Shown piece by piece: positions 1 through 12,239 of a stretch of 64,000 nucleotides of DNA. Source of the stretch: Mangifera indica (Eukaryota; Streptophyta; Magnoliopsida; Sapindales; Anacardiaceae); contig NC_058150.1 in assembly GCF_011075055.1 (NCBI RefSeq), positions 8,904,330 through 8,968,329 on the forward strand, in the 5' to 3' direction. The stretch's first letter is position 1; each line of letters begins with the position of its first letter. A program made the translations under genes and the position numbers. Below the pieces are notes generated by a model. The model had not been told where the DNA came from. It saw only the letters and a program-made list of their open reading frames with translations, and searched no databases.

Positions 1-3000
1 AGATACATTCTCAAACTTTACATTCATAGGAAAACATATACCTAAGTATATAGATTACAAAGGAAGTCAAACTCTTATAGTTTTGTCGAATGGTTTTCTA
101 AAAGTATTTCCAACTAGGCAATGCTCACATGTGGATAATTTTATTTATGCGAAAGTTCCTAATAAACTTTCATATGCCAATTTATTCAACTCATATAGGC
201 CAACATGCTCTAATGTTGCATGCCATATATTTGCTTTTATATTCATACATATAGGAGAAGCAAATAATGAAAAACTTAACATTATCATAATGTAAGGTGA
301 CAAACACCATATAACCATTCAACCAACAAACCAAATCTATAAAACTTGATTCTATGGCATTTCAATAAAATACCCAGAAAAATTCAAATTATATCCTAGT
401 TTAAGAAAAACAAGTACTTCAACTAAGATTTGTTGAATATTTAGAGCATTTTAGATTTTGTGTAGGTATAGGATTCGACCACCTGTAAAACTCATTTGCT
501 CGTGTCTATTCCTCTTACTATAACCTTTGTGTTATTGCATACATACATCCAATTCACTTTATTCAGAATTCGATAAAAATCTACTAAATATTTTCTATTA
601 TGAGCTACTTGGTCGGTGGTTTTTGAGTTCATAATCCATGTAAAATAATACTCAGTTAATATGATAGTACTAGAAAATAAAGTTTCATCACTTTATGTCT
701 TTATGTTGAACAAGACTATCATTTTCAGTTCTGTTTATTCACAGACAATATAATTCTTGTTGCTTCTATTGCAACTATTCATCTTGTTTCCGTCTTTTCT
801 TCTAGTACTTTTGCCACTTTTCACATTTTGATTCCTTGTTCTTATTCTTTGAGCATTAAACGATCTCTTTTCTGTATTAGGATTTGAGCCACTTACTTTT
901 AAAAGTTGATTTTGTAACATATGCATGAGTACTAAATTTAACTGCCTCAAGGGCGTTTGTCCTCCAATTTTATGTGGCTAGAATAATTAACAAAAGTCAT
1001 TCTTTCCTCACTATGGGTCATATGTACCTTTATACGCTTCCACTATCGAGAAGAAATCGTTTTTCTAAATGAACCTACTGTTTATATATCAGGTTACACG
1101 TAGCTGACTTTAGTTTCACAATCAGATTTAACATTGAATCAAATTCAATAATCAATTGTCTTTATTTGGGGACTACAGTTCCTCCAAACTTTTTAACTAA
1201 AACCATACTTATGGCATATGCAGTTGAACATTAATGGTACTCACATACCAGATTGATCATCATGAAACTAATCAAGATATTACACAAAGTGAGTCTTGCT
1301 TCTTACATGCATGATGTGCGTCCACAACACGTTTGTGTAAGGCACTGATTGGGTTTTTATCCCTTAGTCAGCCACAACTCTATCTTAACCTGATTCATAG
1401 CCTCCAAAGCCTTTTGCTCATATAGGATATTGTGCATTTCAAATGCCACACGTTGTAATTCTCTCTATTCAATATCATTCTCATTCAAATCAACCATCAT
1501 TTTCTAAGATGTTATGATCAACTAGATCACAAAGACTATATATCAGACACAATGTTATCAATGCAATCAAATACACATCAATTATTATAATTACGCATTA
1601 AAATTTTTAAAATATCTCACATAAGGCATAGAATCGAAAGTTTACTATGTTCCCAATCATCTTCCATGACACAAATGCTTGATATTTTAAACTTTAATCT
1701 AATTGTATCAATATTAATTTCGGATGAGAATTTCATTAAATTCTACCAATCTCATAATTCTCACATTTAACTAATATATATGATATAACGAATGCATCAT
1801 CTATCTTGACCATTTCATCAACCCGTATTGATCTTTGAGTCACTTTATCCATGATAAAGTCTTTATTACATTTGCGTTAGATCAAATACCTGGCATTACG
1901 TTAGTTTTGGGAATAACGATAAACTAGTGGATATTCTTTAGTACATTATTAAGCGTCGCTCTATAGCAAGCTATAATGAATCCACTTAGTCTCAAAAAGT
2001 TTCAAATTCTTGTCCCAAATAAGATTATTGATTACGGTGCTCATATTCATGCATGGATATTATCTCTTTTCCAATTAAGAGAATTATATAGAGTATTGAT
2101 AGTTTCGACATACATTGTGATGGTCCCTAGTCAACAAACTTGCATGAACTAGAAACATGTGTTTCAAAACACCAATATGTGTTTTTGGGAGTCGAAATAA
2201 GATATTATGTGTCATTATGTGTCGTAAGACCCATGAAACACATCTCATATTTAGATCCGAGTACTACACAACTTCCAAGGACCAGAAAAAAAGTTTCACG
2301 TGCCAATACGCGCTGGAAGTGGGTGTTCACGCACCAAGACAAGCTCATAAGCCCCTTCATGCATCGAGTCGACACCGCACGCACTGGAAGGGTCTGTAAC
2401 AAGCTTCAACACTTTAGGAATGAGTCAAACGCATCGTCACACGTCAATTAACGATATGGTCAATGTTTCGACCATTGACCAGTCAACTGACCTGATGGAT
2501 CGTTGAATGGTTCAAGTAACCCGATTGACTCAACGATTAACCTGTTGATCGGTTTGGGTCTTGACCAACTCGTTGACCAAAGGGTCGGGCAATTAGGTTT
2601 TCCCAACTTGATTTTGACTTGAAATTGCGTATAAACCCTAGTTTTTCTATCCATCTAATTGGCCATTTTTTGATGTCTAAACTATAGGGCTTTTGTAGCC
2701 CAGTCGAAAATGAGTCCTATCGTTCCAATTTCTGGCATTGATGGCCCCAAAATCCGTCGAAATGACGAGGAAGCATAAAGACGCCTATGGTCTCGGTTTT
2801 AGGTCAATTTGCATCGATTTCAGTGTTAATTTGAGTCGTTTTTCATTTCAAAACGTGCAATACCATTCCAATCATTTATTCAACATGTTTCCCAACACCA
2901 ATTTCATGCAGTTTTGGCTGAATTAAATTCGTGTCCAAAAACGAAATTTTAAACAAAATTCAATATACATATTCTCATTTGCTTAATATACGTAGTATGA

Positions 3001-3045
3001 TTCACAAAAAACATAACAAATACGTATCTTAGGCTCTCATACCAA
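1..3045 (-). mobile_element. Decayed copia-type retrotransposon internal region
   Basis: No intact gene is visible. The right edge at 3033-3045 reads, on the minus strand, TTGGTATGAGAGC, one base off the initiator-Met tRNA primer-binding site usual for plant copia elements, and it abuts a sequence starting TG. Around 735-950 (minus) a basic stretch rich in K, R, N and S contains SGSNPNTEKRSFN and SGKSTRRKDGNK, which resembles the basic region upstream of the gag zinc knuckle in copia elements. The rest, including the segment near 2460-2620 built from repeated GGTCAA/TTGACC words, is too broken to assign. The left end lies outside the window. Element type is an inference from the primer site and the gag-like stretch. 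Confidence 0.45.
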
Positions 3046-3404
3046 TGTTGGGAATAATTAAATATGTCAAGATCAAATTCTGTGAATTCTATAAATGAGA
3101 ATTTACGTACCCGGGACAATTTTTGATGAAGCTTCTTCGAATTCTATGCGAGGTGTTTGTGTTAGTCTACTTCCACGATGTCATTTGCCCATATATTGCT
3201 TTTCATTTTGGGAGACGAATTTACTGTGCATTTTTGGTTTTACAGAAGAAGAAAGGAGAAACCTTTTTTTGAAAATAACGTTCTCATAATGAGGGGGCAG
3301 TTTGTACAATTTATATATGTCCAACTATCCTCCAACTCCTTCTCATAATTGCCCATATTAAACCGAATCGGGTCGACCCGTCATGAGTGGACCTGGATCC
3401 AATA
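3046..3404 (-). repeat. Putative short LTR of the decayed copia-type element
   Basis: The segment begins TG directly beside the primer-binding site at 3033-3045 and runs to about 3404, where GGATCCAATA could be a decayed CA-type end. On the minus strand this would be the 5' LTR. A matching second LTR is not in the window, so the outer boundary is a guess from the terminal dinucleotide pattern. No coding potential. Confidence 0.35.
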
Positions 3405-3990
3405 TTTTATAAATTGTTTACCTCTCGTGAAGATAAACTTTAAAATATCTATATTTTTTTAGAAAAATATAACTAATATTCATTATATAATATAAAATTA
3501 ATCAAGTTAATAGGTAATAAATTCTAGGATTTCAAGAGTAAGGTATAGAAGTTTGATCTCATATTAAAAAGCATATATAACTAATGTGTGGCTTGTATAA
3601 TCTTGAGTTCTCTAATCTCAATAACTAACTTGTAAGATATGATTTCCTTACCGTTCATATAATTTAGTAACAGGATTATTACTATAAATTTCAATTACAT
3701 TTGTAATAATGTGTATTCAAATGTTACAGTATTAACTCAATAACTTTATCATCTGCTAAGGTATTTATCAAAATAGATAAATCTTTTTATTTATATTATA
3801 TTTAATACAAATGTCAACTAATTTTCCATAAATTGTTTCATTAGTATGTGGATAAGTGTGTGCAGATTTTGCATAGCGCTTTACATTGAAGAACACTCCT
3901 TTTGTGTGAAACAAAAATTAAAATGTTAGGTTGCCGTAGGGTCACTGGCTATTTTGCATAAAATCTTGTGCGAATTCTCTTTACAAAAAA
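3405..3990. other. AT-rich intergenic stretch
   Basis: AT-rich sequence with no recognisable gene, RNA or repeat boundary. The last nine bases (3982-3990) are the possible left target duplication of foldback element 1. Confidence 0.5.
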
Positions 3991-4759
3991 GGCCAAAGGA
4001 CTCCCACCCAAAGAATCTTCTAAGATCAAGTTTTCAATTTTTAACTATAAAAATCTCATTTACTTACTTATAAATAATTAAAATTAAGAAAATTTTAATC
4101 TCTTAAAATTTTATCTCTTTTTTCTCCTTTAAACCCTAAAAAGTAATCATTTTTTCTATAAGCCAAATTTTAAAAAATGACATTTCCTCCCTAAGTTTTA
4201 GTTTTCAAACTCCAACGTCATATCCGACAGCCTCTCCCTCTTGAAGTTTTCTCTCTCTCTGACGATCTCTCTTCACTTAGCTGAACGTCTAATTGGCGTC
4301 AAATGAAGCTTGGAAAATAAAGAGCTTCATCTTCCTGATGAAAACAAACTTTGTTTGGAAAACGAAGAACTTTGTCCTCCTGACGAACTTCATCTGGGAA
4401 GCTCTTCATCTCCCAAACTTTATTTAACGTCGATCGGGTGTCCAACTGAATAGAGAGAGATCATCAGAGGGAGAGGAAGCTTCAGGAGAGAGAGACCACC
4501 AGAATTTGAAAACTAAACCTTAAAGAGGAAATATCATTTTTTAAAATTTGGTCTACGGAGCAAACTTTTAGTTTTTAAGGTTTTGGATAGAAAAAAAGAT
4601 TAAATTTTAGTTTATTTTTAATATTACAGATAAAATGATGATTTTATCTTTGAAACTAACAAATTTATCCTTTTATAGATGAGTATTTAAAATTTTTATA
4701 ATTAAAAGATAAAAATTTAAGATTAAAGAATACTTTAAGTGGGAATAAGTCCTTTGGCC
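3991..4759. mobile_element. Foldback (long-TIR) Mutator-like element, copy 1
   Basis: The left end reads GGCCAAAGGACTCCCACCC and the right end is its diverged inverse, ending TCCTTTGGCC. The two arms stay recognisably complementary for roughly 250 bp each, for example the AAATTTTAAAAAATGA words near 4170 and their inverse near 4540. The centre (about 4220-4490) is richer in GC and is itself roughly inverted, with CTCTCCCTC and GAAGCTTC motifs. No transposase is encoded, so it is non-autonomous. The 9-bp flanks TACAAAAAA and TCTAAAAAG match at 6 of 9 positions, compatible with an old target duplication. Confidence 0.65.
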
Positions 4760-4996
4760 TCTAAAAAGTCTCTCGTCTATCTGTCAATCCATTCCAAAGG
4801 GTCGCTAGCACTATCCTTGGGTAGTTCCCATTGCTTCTCCACCGTTCGTCGTGTCCCCACTGCCCTGTCTGAACAAGTAGTGGTTTTCGACACTCTGGAA
4901 AGAGTTGTGGATGTGTCATACGAAGAGAGGCCACAAAGAGAAGGAGTCAACAATGCTGCTATGATATTTTATTTTGAGCCTTCTTTATTTATTTAG
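4760..4996 (+). pseudogene. Possible gene fragment beside foldback element 1
   Basis: An open frame of 85 codons (4739-4996) starts inside the foldback end and continues into unique sequence of higher complexity. The predicted product contains SIHSKGSLALSLGSSHCFST then VVVFDTLERVVDVSYEERP. The first part is serine- and leucine-rich, the second acidic. I do not recognise a family, no splice structure could be confirmed, and it may be chance. Confidence 0.2.
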
Positions 4997-5917
4997 TGCA
5001 CTGATTGATACTTTTGACCAGGTTGAGGATTCTTTACCTTTTTATTAAAATTTTGAAATTATTCTACTGCGTGTTTACATCAATTTTGGCGCAAAATTCG
5101 TTAACACTTGGAGGAAAAAATTGAACGACTCACCTATAAGAATGAGTTTGGCTGAAAACGCAAAACCCTTTCCCACTTCATTGGCTTGAAATTGGATATT
5201 TTTTCCTTTTTCTTTAAATCAGTTTCCGTCACTCAATGAATTTCTTTTTACCTTGTGATTGCATTCCCATTTCCACACTCCAAGGAGTGGTTAAGGGAAT
5301 TCCTTTTGATTCTGATTGACTATCACTCCTATGCCTTTTGAAGCAGTTGCAGTGATCAGGTAAGAACCCATGTGAATAACAGAGAATTTAAAGTTTTTAT
5401 TTACCAGGCGAGTCCATCACGCTAGAGAGAATAAAAGAATTTTAAGAAGGAATAATAAAAAAAAACAAAAAAATTATTGAAATGAAATGAGAGAAGAACA
5501 GAGAAGTATGAACAATGAATAAAAGACCATAGAATGAAATTCCTCAGAAATATTAATTACATTTAGTTTGAGTTAATGTAAATTGCCAAAGAGTGAAACA
5601 ATTAAGCATAATATGATAATTGTAATTTTTTTATCTGTCTAACAAGGTTTTATTTTAAATAAGTCAAACCTGGGGTCAAAATAGGAATTTCAAAGAGGAG
5701 GATTAAAGACATATCACACAATATCACATTTGTTTCAAATAAGAACATCAATTTATTCAAATGCGATGTGTTCTACATGAAGATGTTCACATCAAGGAGA
5801 CAACAAATCTCTAAATCTATAAATATGAAGCAGCAAATGACAATGAACGCTTCTCTAAACCAATGAACTCAACATTATTGCATGTACTCCAACGCGGAAT
5901 ATAAGTAATTCGTAGTA
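4997..5917. other. Intergenic stretch downstream of the LTPG gene
   Basis: No coding or RNA gene recognised. The right part lies just beyond the stop codon of the minus-strand LTPG gene and should contain its 3' untranslated region. A purine-rich low-complexity patch lies near 5430-5520. Confidence 0.4.
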
Positions 5918-7301
5918 CTAATAAAGAAGCATAGAAGCACATAATAAGAATAAGCTGGTAACTCCGGCCCATGCTACTGCTGATGCATCGCCTTTATCAC
6001 TTCCTGTAACATTTATAGTGCTAATGCCATCAATTTTCAATTATGTATAAAGAATAATATTATATATATAAACAAATCATACTAATTTATCTAAAATTAA
6101 AAAAATAATGATATAATTAAATCATAAACCATCGATTCAGTTTATAAAAATAACTTTGTTAGCATAGTTTTATCAATGTAGCAATGCACAACAGAGTGGA
6201 CTGACTAATCCCAGAGAGCATATGTCAATTATAATATGTTTTGCTGTTGACATTAGAAATTATGTTGACACAATGTGAATGCTTCTCTTTCTCTCTACTC
6301 CACTTTACATTATTTCACATTGCTGTTATATTAAGTTGTTGATTTCTCTTACCTAACCTAATTTTTTCCCTGAATCGATGTTGCAGAATTGTCCCCTAGG
6401 GCTATTATACTGGGTCAAATTTGGAGGCGCCGAAAGTGTCTATAGGCTGGCAACGGGCCAGAGGATACCCATTGCCTACTCCACTATTAGACAAACAAAA
6501 CAAAATAATTAATAAGTAGTTGTTCAATGGGTCTCCTTTTCATTGATATTTTTCAAGCGCTGATGTAAAATTTACCCTTTGATTTGTTATATCGAGCTTG
6601 ACCTTTACTGTTCTACATTACCCGGCCGATGTGACTTTGACTTTTGACTTTTAGTTATCATATAGTCAGAAATATGAAAAAATTAGAGTCACCAGATTTT
6701 GGAGCAGATCTAATCAGAACATTTATCATGATTTCGCTTTTACAAGCGAAAGAGAAAGTGAAAAAGAACACCAGTTAATGGAATCAAAACGGAAATTGGC
6801 TAACGGAAACGGAGTTACCTGGCACCGATGACGGTGAGGCAGCCGAACCTGTGTCGTCGACGGAAAAAACACAAAGAAGAAAGAATAGTCAATTAAATTG
6901 ATTAAAATACCGAGAAAAACATTAAATCGAGCATAAATCATGATATTTGAAGCAAGCTGAAAAAAGGAAAGATTGAGATGAGATGATGGTTACATACTGT
7001 TGCAGGCGCTGAGATCAGTAGAGGCGTTGCATTCGGCACTGAGATTGAGAGCTTGATTGAGTGTGATGTTGAAAGACTGCAACAACCCAGGGGTGGTGTA
7101 AAGAGTGCAGAGGCATTTAAGCTGAGTATTTACTGCATTTTTTATGCTGCTACAGCAATCGTTGTCTGGTTTGGTGGTGGAGTTGATAAATTTGTAGCAG
7201 TCCACCAGCTTTGATGCACAATCATATTGTGCCTGTGCTGAGCCAAGAACAACAGCAAGAACCGCTAGGCTGATGAAAAGGGACTTGTTGAGAACAGCCA
7301 T
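5918..7301 (-). CDS. GPI-anchored non-specific lipid-transfer-like protein (LTPG type)
   Basis: Three minus-strand exons: 7301-6998, 6848-6819 and 6003-5918, with GT-AG junctions, totalling 420 bp (139 residues plus TAG). The product opens with a signal peptide (about 1-24, ending SAQA). An eight-cysteine domain follows: C28, C35, C49-C50, C63-x-C65, C91, C100, the pattern of the plant LTP/2S-albumin/bifunctional-inhibitor fold. The 30-bp second exon encodes a short Ser/Ala/Pro linker (SAASPSSVP). The third exon ends in a hydrophobic tail (about residues 122-139) ending MLLY without a basic end, as expected of a GPI-attachment signal. LTPG proteins sit on the outer face of the plasma membrane or in the wall and are linked to cuticular lipid export and defence. 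NFT, NIT and NAS are possible N-glycosylation sites. Start chosen because it alone gives the signal peptide. I cannot name the exact subgroup. Confidence 0.9.
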
Positions 7302-7320
7302 GGATGGAATTCTCTTTCCC

Positions 7321-7369
7321 TTTTTTTTTTTTTTTTTTAAATTTTTTTCTGGGAGGAGAAATTATAAAC
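7321..7369 (-). promoter_or_regulatory. Possible LTPG promoter: T/A tract and TATA-like box
   Basis: Twenty bases upstream of the LTPG start is an 18-base homopolymer (T on the plus strand, 7321-7338). Further upstream the minus strand reads TTTATAAT at about 7362-7369, a plausible TATA box about 60 bases before the ATG. This would give a short leader, so it is only a candidate. Confidence 0.3.
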
Positions 7370-7399
7370 TGGTGGTGGAGGTTGTAGTGCGATTACGTG

Positions 7400-9270
7400 T
7401 GCCACTTGCCTTTTAACACCCAACCCAACTTTGGCTTGGTCAGGTCAGACTTTCCGCTCGGTTTCCTTTATAAATTATAATAAAACTTCCTTTGAATAAA
7501 AGACGAGCTGCCATGTGCGTCCACACCACAGGTAATATACGATTTATATCTTATAACAAATATTGAAGCTTCTTTTTTAAATTATAAGATTGTGTGGGCA
7601 ATTTTTGTTGAAAAAAGAGAACTATATTTTATTTTGAGAAAGCTTATCATCATATGTTATAATCTGAATGTTGGTGTATTGAGAGGGAGAGTCCACAATT
7701 TTCGAAAGTAAATAAATGAATAACGTACATAATACTATGCCATCAAAAATTAGAACTCAACATGGGAATTAAAGCAAATAAATTTTGCAATTTATGAATT
7801 GAAGAAGGGTAAATAAAAATCTATGTATTAGAGGTAGCTTTCCCCACCACATTACAAAATTTCCAAACCACCATCATCAAAACCAATTTCATTACTTTTC
7901 TTAGGTGTTATCATAGGAAGACACACCAACTTATTCAATAGGGGATCATGATTGGATGAGGGGTTAATTTAAGAATTAACAATGTGACTTGTTAATATAA
8001 TTTGTTATCACTAGCTGGTGTATGCAATTTACAATTTTGCATAAAATAAGCTATGATAACAATTATTAGAGTTTGAGAAGAGTTAGATAAGTCTATTACG
8101 AGTATTTGAAAATTCTTAGAGACATATATTTGTGTAAGTGGAGTGAAGAAGAAAGATTGACACTAAAATTTTTGTATGGTTTGGTTTATTAGTCGAAATG
8201 TCTATGTCTACGGTGTTTTCACTAGTTTATGGTGTAATACAAGAATAATACAATGATTCTCTCTCTTCTTTTTTCTCCCTTTCTCTCTCTCTTTTTTTTT
8301 TTTAGTCTCCTTTATATACAAATTTTTAGAGGGACAATGTCTTCACAAATTCTCCTTGTCCCCCAAAACTTAATCTAAGATTTTGAATTCAAATGAATCG
8401 ATTTATGCCTATATGGATGAAATTTACATTTATACAAAGGTTAATGTCTTTACTTGGTGATCATTGTAAAGTAAGGTTCAACTTATGACTTTTCCTTTAA
8501 CACCTATTGAAAAATATCAAATCTCAAATCACTTAGTCAATGGTCGATGGTTGCTAGTATCCTAGTCTTTGATATATCAAACTACTGCATTTGAGGGACT
8601 AACCTTAGATTGCTTATTTTTATCGCATAACATTATTCATATAGTTTTTATCCAAAAAAAGTATAATAGTGATAATTTTGTGTCAATTTTTATGTTTCAC
8701 TTTGATTCTTTTAATTTTAATACGAAGAAATTCCTCACACCCTCTCAGATAAGTACTAAAAAATAAACCCCCTTAGATAATGGATATAGCTTTTCAAACC
8801 CTTTGATAGTAAAACATTAACACCTTTTGATTTAACAATTTGATAGTAAAAAAGTATTTTTAGACCAGTAAGGTTTAATCAAATTGTATAGGTTGAATGA
8901 CTATTTCCCTTTAATAAAACGATGATTTTCCTACTTTTTAAATCTAAAAAAGTCTATTTCCCACTTATATGTCGGTGCAAGATGTTAGTTTTAAAAATAA
9001 AATGGTATTTTTGTCACTTTGTATAATATATAATTGAGTTAAAATCACTTACACCACTAATTGAACAAATAAATCACATTTTCACTTTAACTACCTTGTA
9101 TTTTTCCTTTTTTTTGCCTTTATTATATTTTCTTATTTCTTGACCACTGAAAAAAACCTGGGGGGAGTTGATAGATCTTACAACTACTTTTTCTTCTTCT
9201 ATTATCTCTATTATCTTTCTTCTTTCTTCTTTCTCCTTATTTATGTTCTTCTTCACCAAATCCTTTCTTC
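7400..9270. other. AT-rich intergenic stretch with repeat-like sequence
   Basis: No gene recognised. A CT-rich patch with a T run lies at about 8260-8306, and a purine/pyrimidine-biased patch at 9110-9250. Short open frames here are low complexity. Much of it looks like decayed transposon sequence, but I could not fix boundaries. Confidence 0.35.
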
Positions 9271-9299
9271 ATGTCAACTATACCATTAAATGATAAAAT

Positions 9300-9745
9300 T
9301 CTTATAATGAAGAAACCAATTTGCAATGGACAAATGTCACAACTGCTTCAGACTTGTTAATGCATATCTGACCACTAGTCATAGCTCAACTAGTTATCAA
9401 TTTCAAGTAAGGTGAGCTTATGACATTACCAAGTTTTTCAATGACAATATATGCAAGGGAGATGATCAAACCAAATCAATTTGCGATGAATAAATGTCAT
9501 AACTACTTCAAACTCGTTGATGCAAGTCTAACCACTAGTTATAGCCAAGCTCACCACTGGCTTCGACTAAGGCAAGTATGCGATATCACTAATTCTTTTT
9601 TTTTATGACTGTATATGCAAGAGGAATGATCAAAGCATACCAATTTATGATGGCCAAATGTTGCAAATGTTTCAAACTCGTCAATGCATATCCGACCACC
9701 AATCTTAGCCTAGCTCATCATCAACTTCAAGTAAGGTGAATATAC
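9300..9745. repeat. Three tandem units of about 165 bp
   Basis: The phrase CCAATTTGCAATGG near 9314 recurs as TCAATTTGCGATGA near 9478 and CCAATTTATGATGG near 9640, each followed by similar text (AAATGTCACAACTGCTTCA and variants, then ACCACTAGT or ACCACCAAT, then AAGTAAGGTGA or AAGGCAAGTATG). Spacing is about 164-165 bp. Copies have clearly diverged, and one carries an added T run (about 9596-9604). No protein is conserved across the units. Confidence 0.7.
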
Positions 9746-10961
9746 ACCATTAAAGAATAGTTAATTTGAACATACAACATTAAAGAATCCACGGATGGTT
9801 AGAAATTGGTTTTAGAATTTTAATTTGATAGTTGGAAATTGTTTATAAGATTGACTGAAAGAGGAAGAAAATAATAGGATTTTGCAATTAAGGGAATCTA
9901 TTAGGAGATTGAATGGAAGAGGAAGAAAATAATATGATTTTTCGATGAGGAGATTAGTGAAGTTAAGACAGATAAGTTGTTGAAGGGGGTTAGAGAAAAG
10001 GGTATTTATGTTGTTTTAACGTTAACATAAAGGTATACAAGTAATTTAACTTTATAAAAGTTAGCTTTATAAAAAATTAATAGATTTTATTAAAAAATTT
10101 AATAGAAGGGTGAACAAATGGACATTTCAATTTTAGAAGGTAGACTTGACAGTTTGTGTTATCGAATTTGGGGTTGAATACCTTAAATCCTAATCCGACC
10201 TAAAATAGAATCGTACAAAAAATTTTCTATACTGAACTTAAATATTTCTGAATTAATTTGAATTGACCCAAATTAACTCAAATTATGTAACAGACAAAAT
10301 TGTGTCAAAACAACAAATGTAATGATATAATTTGTTACGAAACAAATATACTTTTGCAATGGAATAATATGATTCTTACAAAAAAAAACACACAAAAAAA
10401 TATTTTAACACAAAACAACATTTTGTTAAAACAAAATTGTTCTATTTCATGTCAATATTAATAGTTTGTTTATTATCTCTTTGTACAATCAATTGTAGGA
10501 ATAAAAAAAATAAAATATCACAACCATGAACCCAGATAAGTTTACAACATTAACTTTAAAATAATGCTATTTATAATCAATAAGATTAACAATTTTTTAA
10601 ATATTTAAGAAATTTAATTTCCAATTCATATGATGAATATTATTGTTATAAATATTAAAACTATTAACAAGTATATTAATATGACACACCAAATATAATA
10701 AGTTCAAAATAACAGTACTTATCACACACCAACAAAAAAAAAAACTATAAATAATTTGTTACAAGTATATAAAAAAGAGTTATTATATTAGAATGGATAT
10801 CTTTAGTAGAAGATGAAAAATTTCGGCCAAATGACTTAAGACTAACTCCTCCAAGTAGATATCCAACCAACTTGTATAATGTTTCAAGAAATAGAAACAT
10901 TTAAGAATTGATTTAAAGTAACTATTATAATTAAGCTAAAAAAAGAATTAAAATTAAGTTT
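9746..10961. other. AT-rich intergenic stretch
   Basis: No gene, RNA or clear mobile-element end was recognised. It is mostly A/T-rich sequence with poly-A and poly-T runs. The final nine bases (10953-10961) are the likely left target duplication of foldback element 2. Confidence 0.4.
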
Positions 10962-11980
10962 GGCCAAAAGACTTATTCTCACCTGAGGTATAGTGAAAAC
11001 CCAAGTGATCTCTGCTAACTTTCGAAAACCTTAATACCCACTCATCTGTTAGTTTTAGCTGTTACAATCAGGGATAAAATTATTATTTAAAGATTTTTAT
11101 TTAAACCAAGAAAATTGATTTTTTTTTTTTAAAAACTAACCATTTTCCCCTTTAAAAACTAATCATTTCCCCTTTAGTTTATTTAAACAAATAAAAATTA
11201 ATACATTTTTTCCCTTTTAGTTTTAAAAACTAACCATTTTCCTTTAACTGAATTTTAAAAAAAATAATTTTCACCCCCTTTTTAGGGTTTTATATTTTAA
11301 AATGAACAATTGCCCCCCTTAAACTTTGAAACATTACACTTACACCTTAAAACTTCATTCCAACTTTCCAGCGATCGTTCTTCTTAATAATCCTCTTCGG
11401 CGACATCTCCTTTCCCTCGATGGTTTCCTAGTGTAGAAACCATAGAAAATCCAACTGAAATGACTAGATTTTGGCAATGGATTTATGCGTCAACGGATGC
11501 ATAGATCGGTCGAACAACATCGCACAGATGATACCCATATCTATGCAATGTCATTCGATTGATTTGTGCATCTATTGATGATAGATTGTTGCATGAATTT
11601 GTGTGATTTTTGCATATATCTATGTAACACTGGAGAAAAACGTCGGGAAAAACAGTTGTCGAAAAGATAGAATAAAGTTTTTGGGGGTGTAAATACAATG
11701 TTTCAAAGTTTGAGGGGCGATTGCTTATTTTAAAATATCCCTAAAAAGGGGGTGAAAGATTAATTTTTTAAAATTAAGTTAGGAGAAAATGGTCAGTTTT
11801 TAAAACTAAAGGGAAAAAAAAATAACTTTTCTTTTTTTAAATAAAAATATTTAAATGACGAATATATTCTTAAATGTAACAAGCAAAACTAACGAATGGA
11901 TGGGTATTTAGACTTTTAAAAGTTAGCGGGGGTCACTTTAGGTTTTCACTGTACCTTAAGTGGAAATTAGTCATTTGGCC
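10962..11980. mobile_element. Foldback (long-TIR) Mutator-like element, copy 2
   Basis: The left end GGCCAAAAGACTTATTCTCACC faces an inverted right end finishing AGTCATTTGGCC. Long complementary arms repeat blocks such as ACTAACCATTTTCCCC (about 11130-11240) and their inverses (about 11740-11830). Flanks are ATTAAGTTT (left) and ATTAAGCAA (right): the first six of nine bases match, fitting a 9-bp Mutator-type target duplication. At 1019 bp it is the longest of the four copies. Its centre (about 11360-11690) contains CGGCGACATCTCC, related to the centre of copy 4. No transposase. Confidence 0.65.
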
Positions 11981-12153
11981 ATTAAGCAAATTCTAATACA
12001 AACGGGTGCTAGAGTATTATCTTTATTGGATATATTATTTGCTTGTATTAGTAATAGTAATATCTTTTGTGAGCTCATTCAAATTAAAGTCATTATATTC
12101 TAAATCAACTTAAAGAGGAAATGGTGAAAATAACTATGTAAATCATATTTGAA

Positions 12154-12168
12154 ACTATAATAATAATG

Positions 12169-12239
<71 letters not shown>
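12154..12239. repeat. Trinucleotide microsatellite (AAT)n
   Basis: About 86 bp of almost pure AAT/ATA/TAA repeat with one early GAT interruption. Read on the minus strand it produces a run of tyrosine codons, which is an artefact. Confidence 0.95.
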
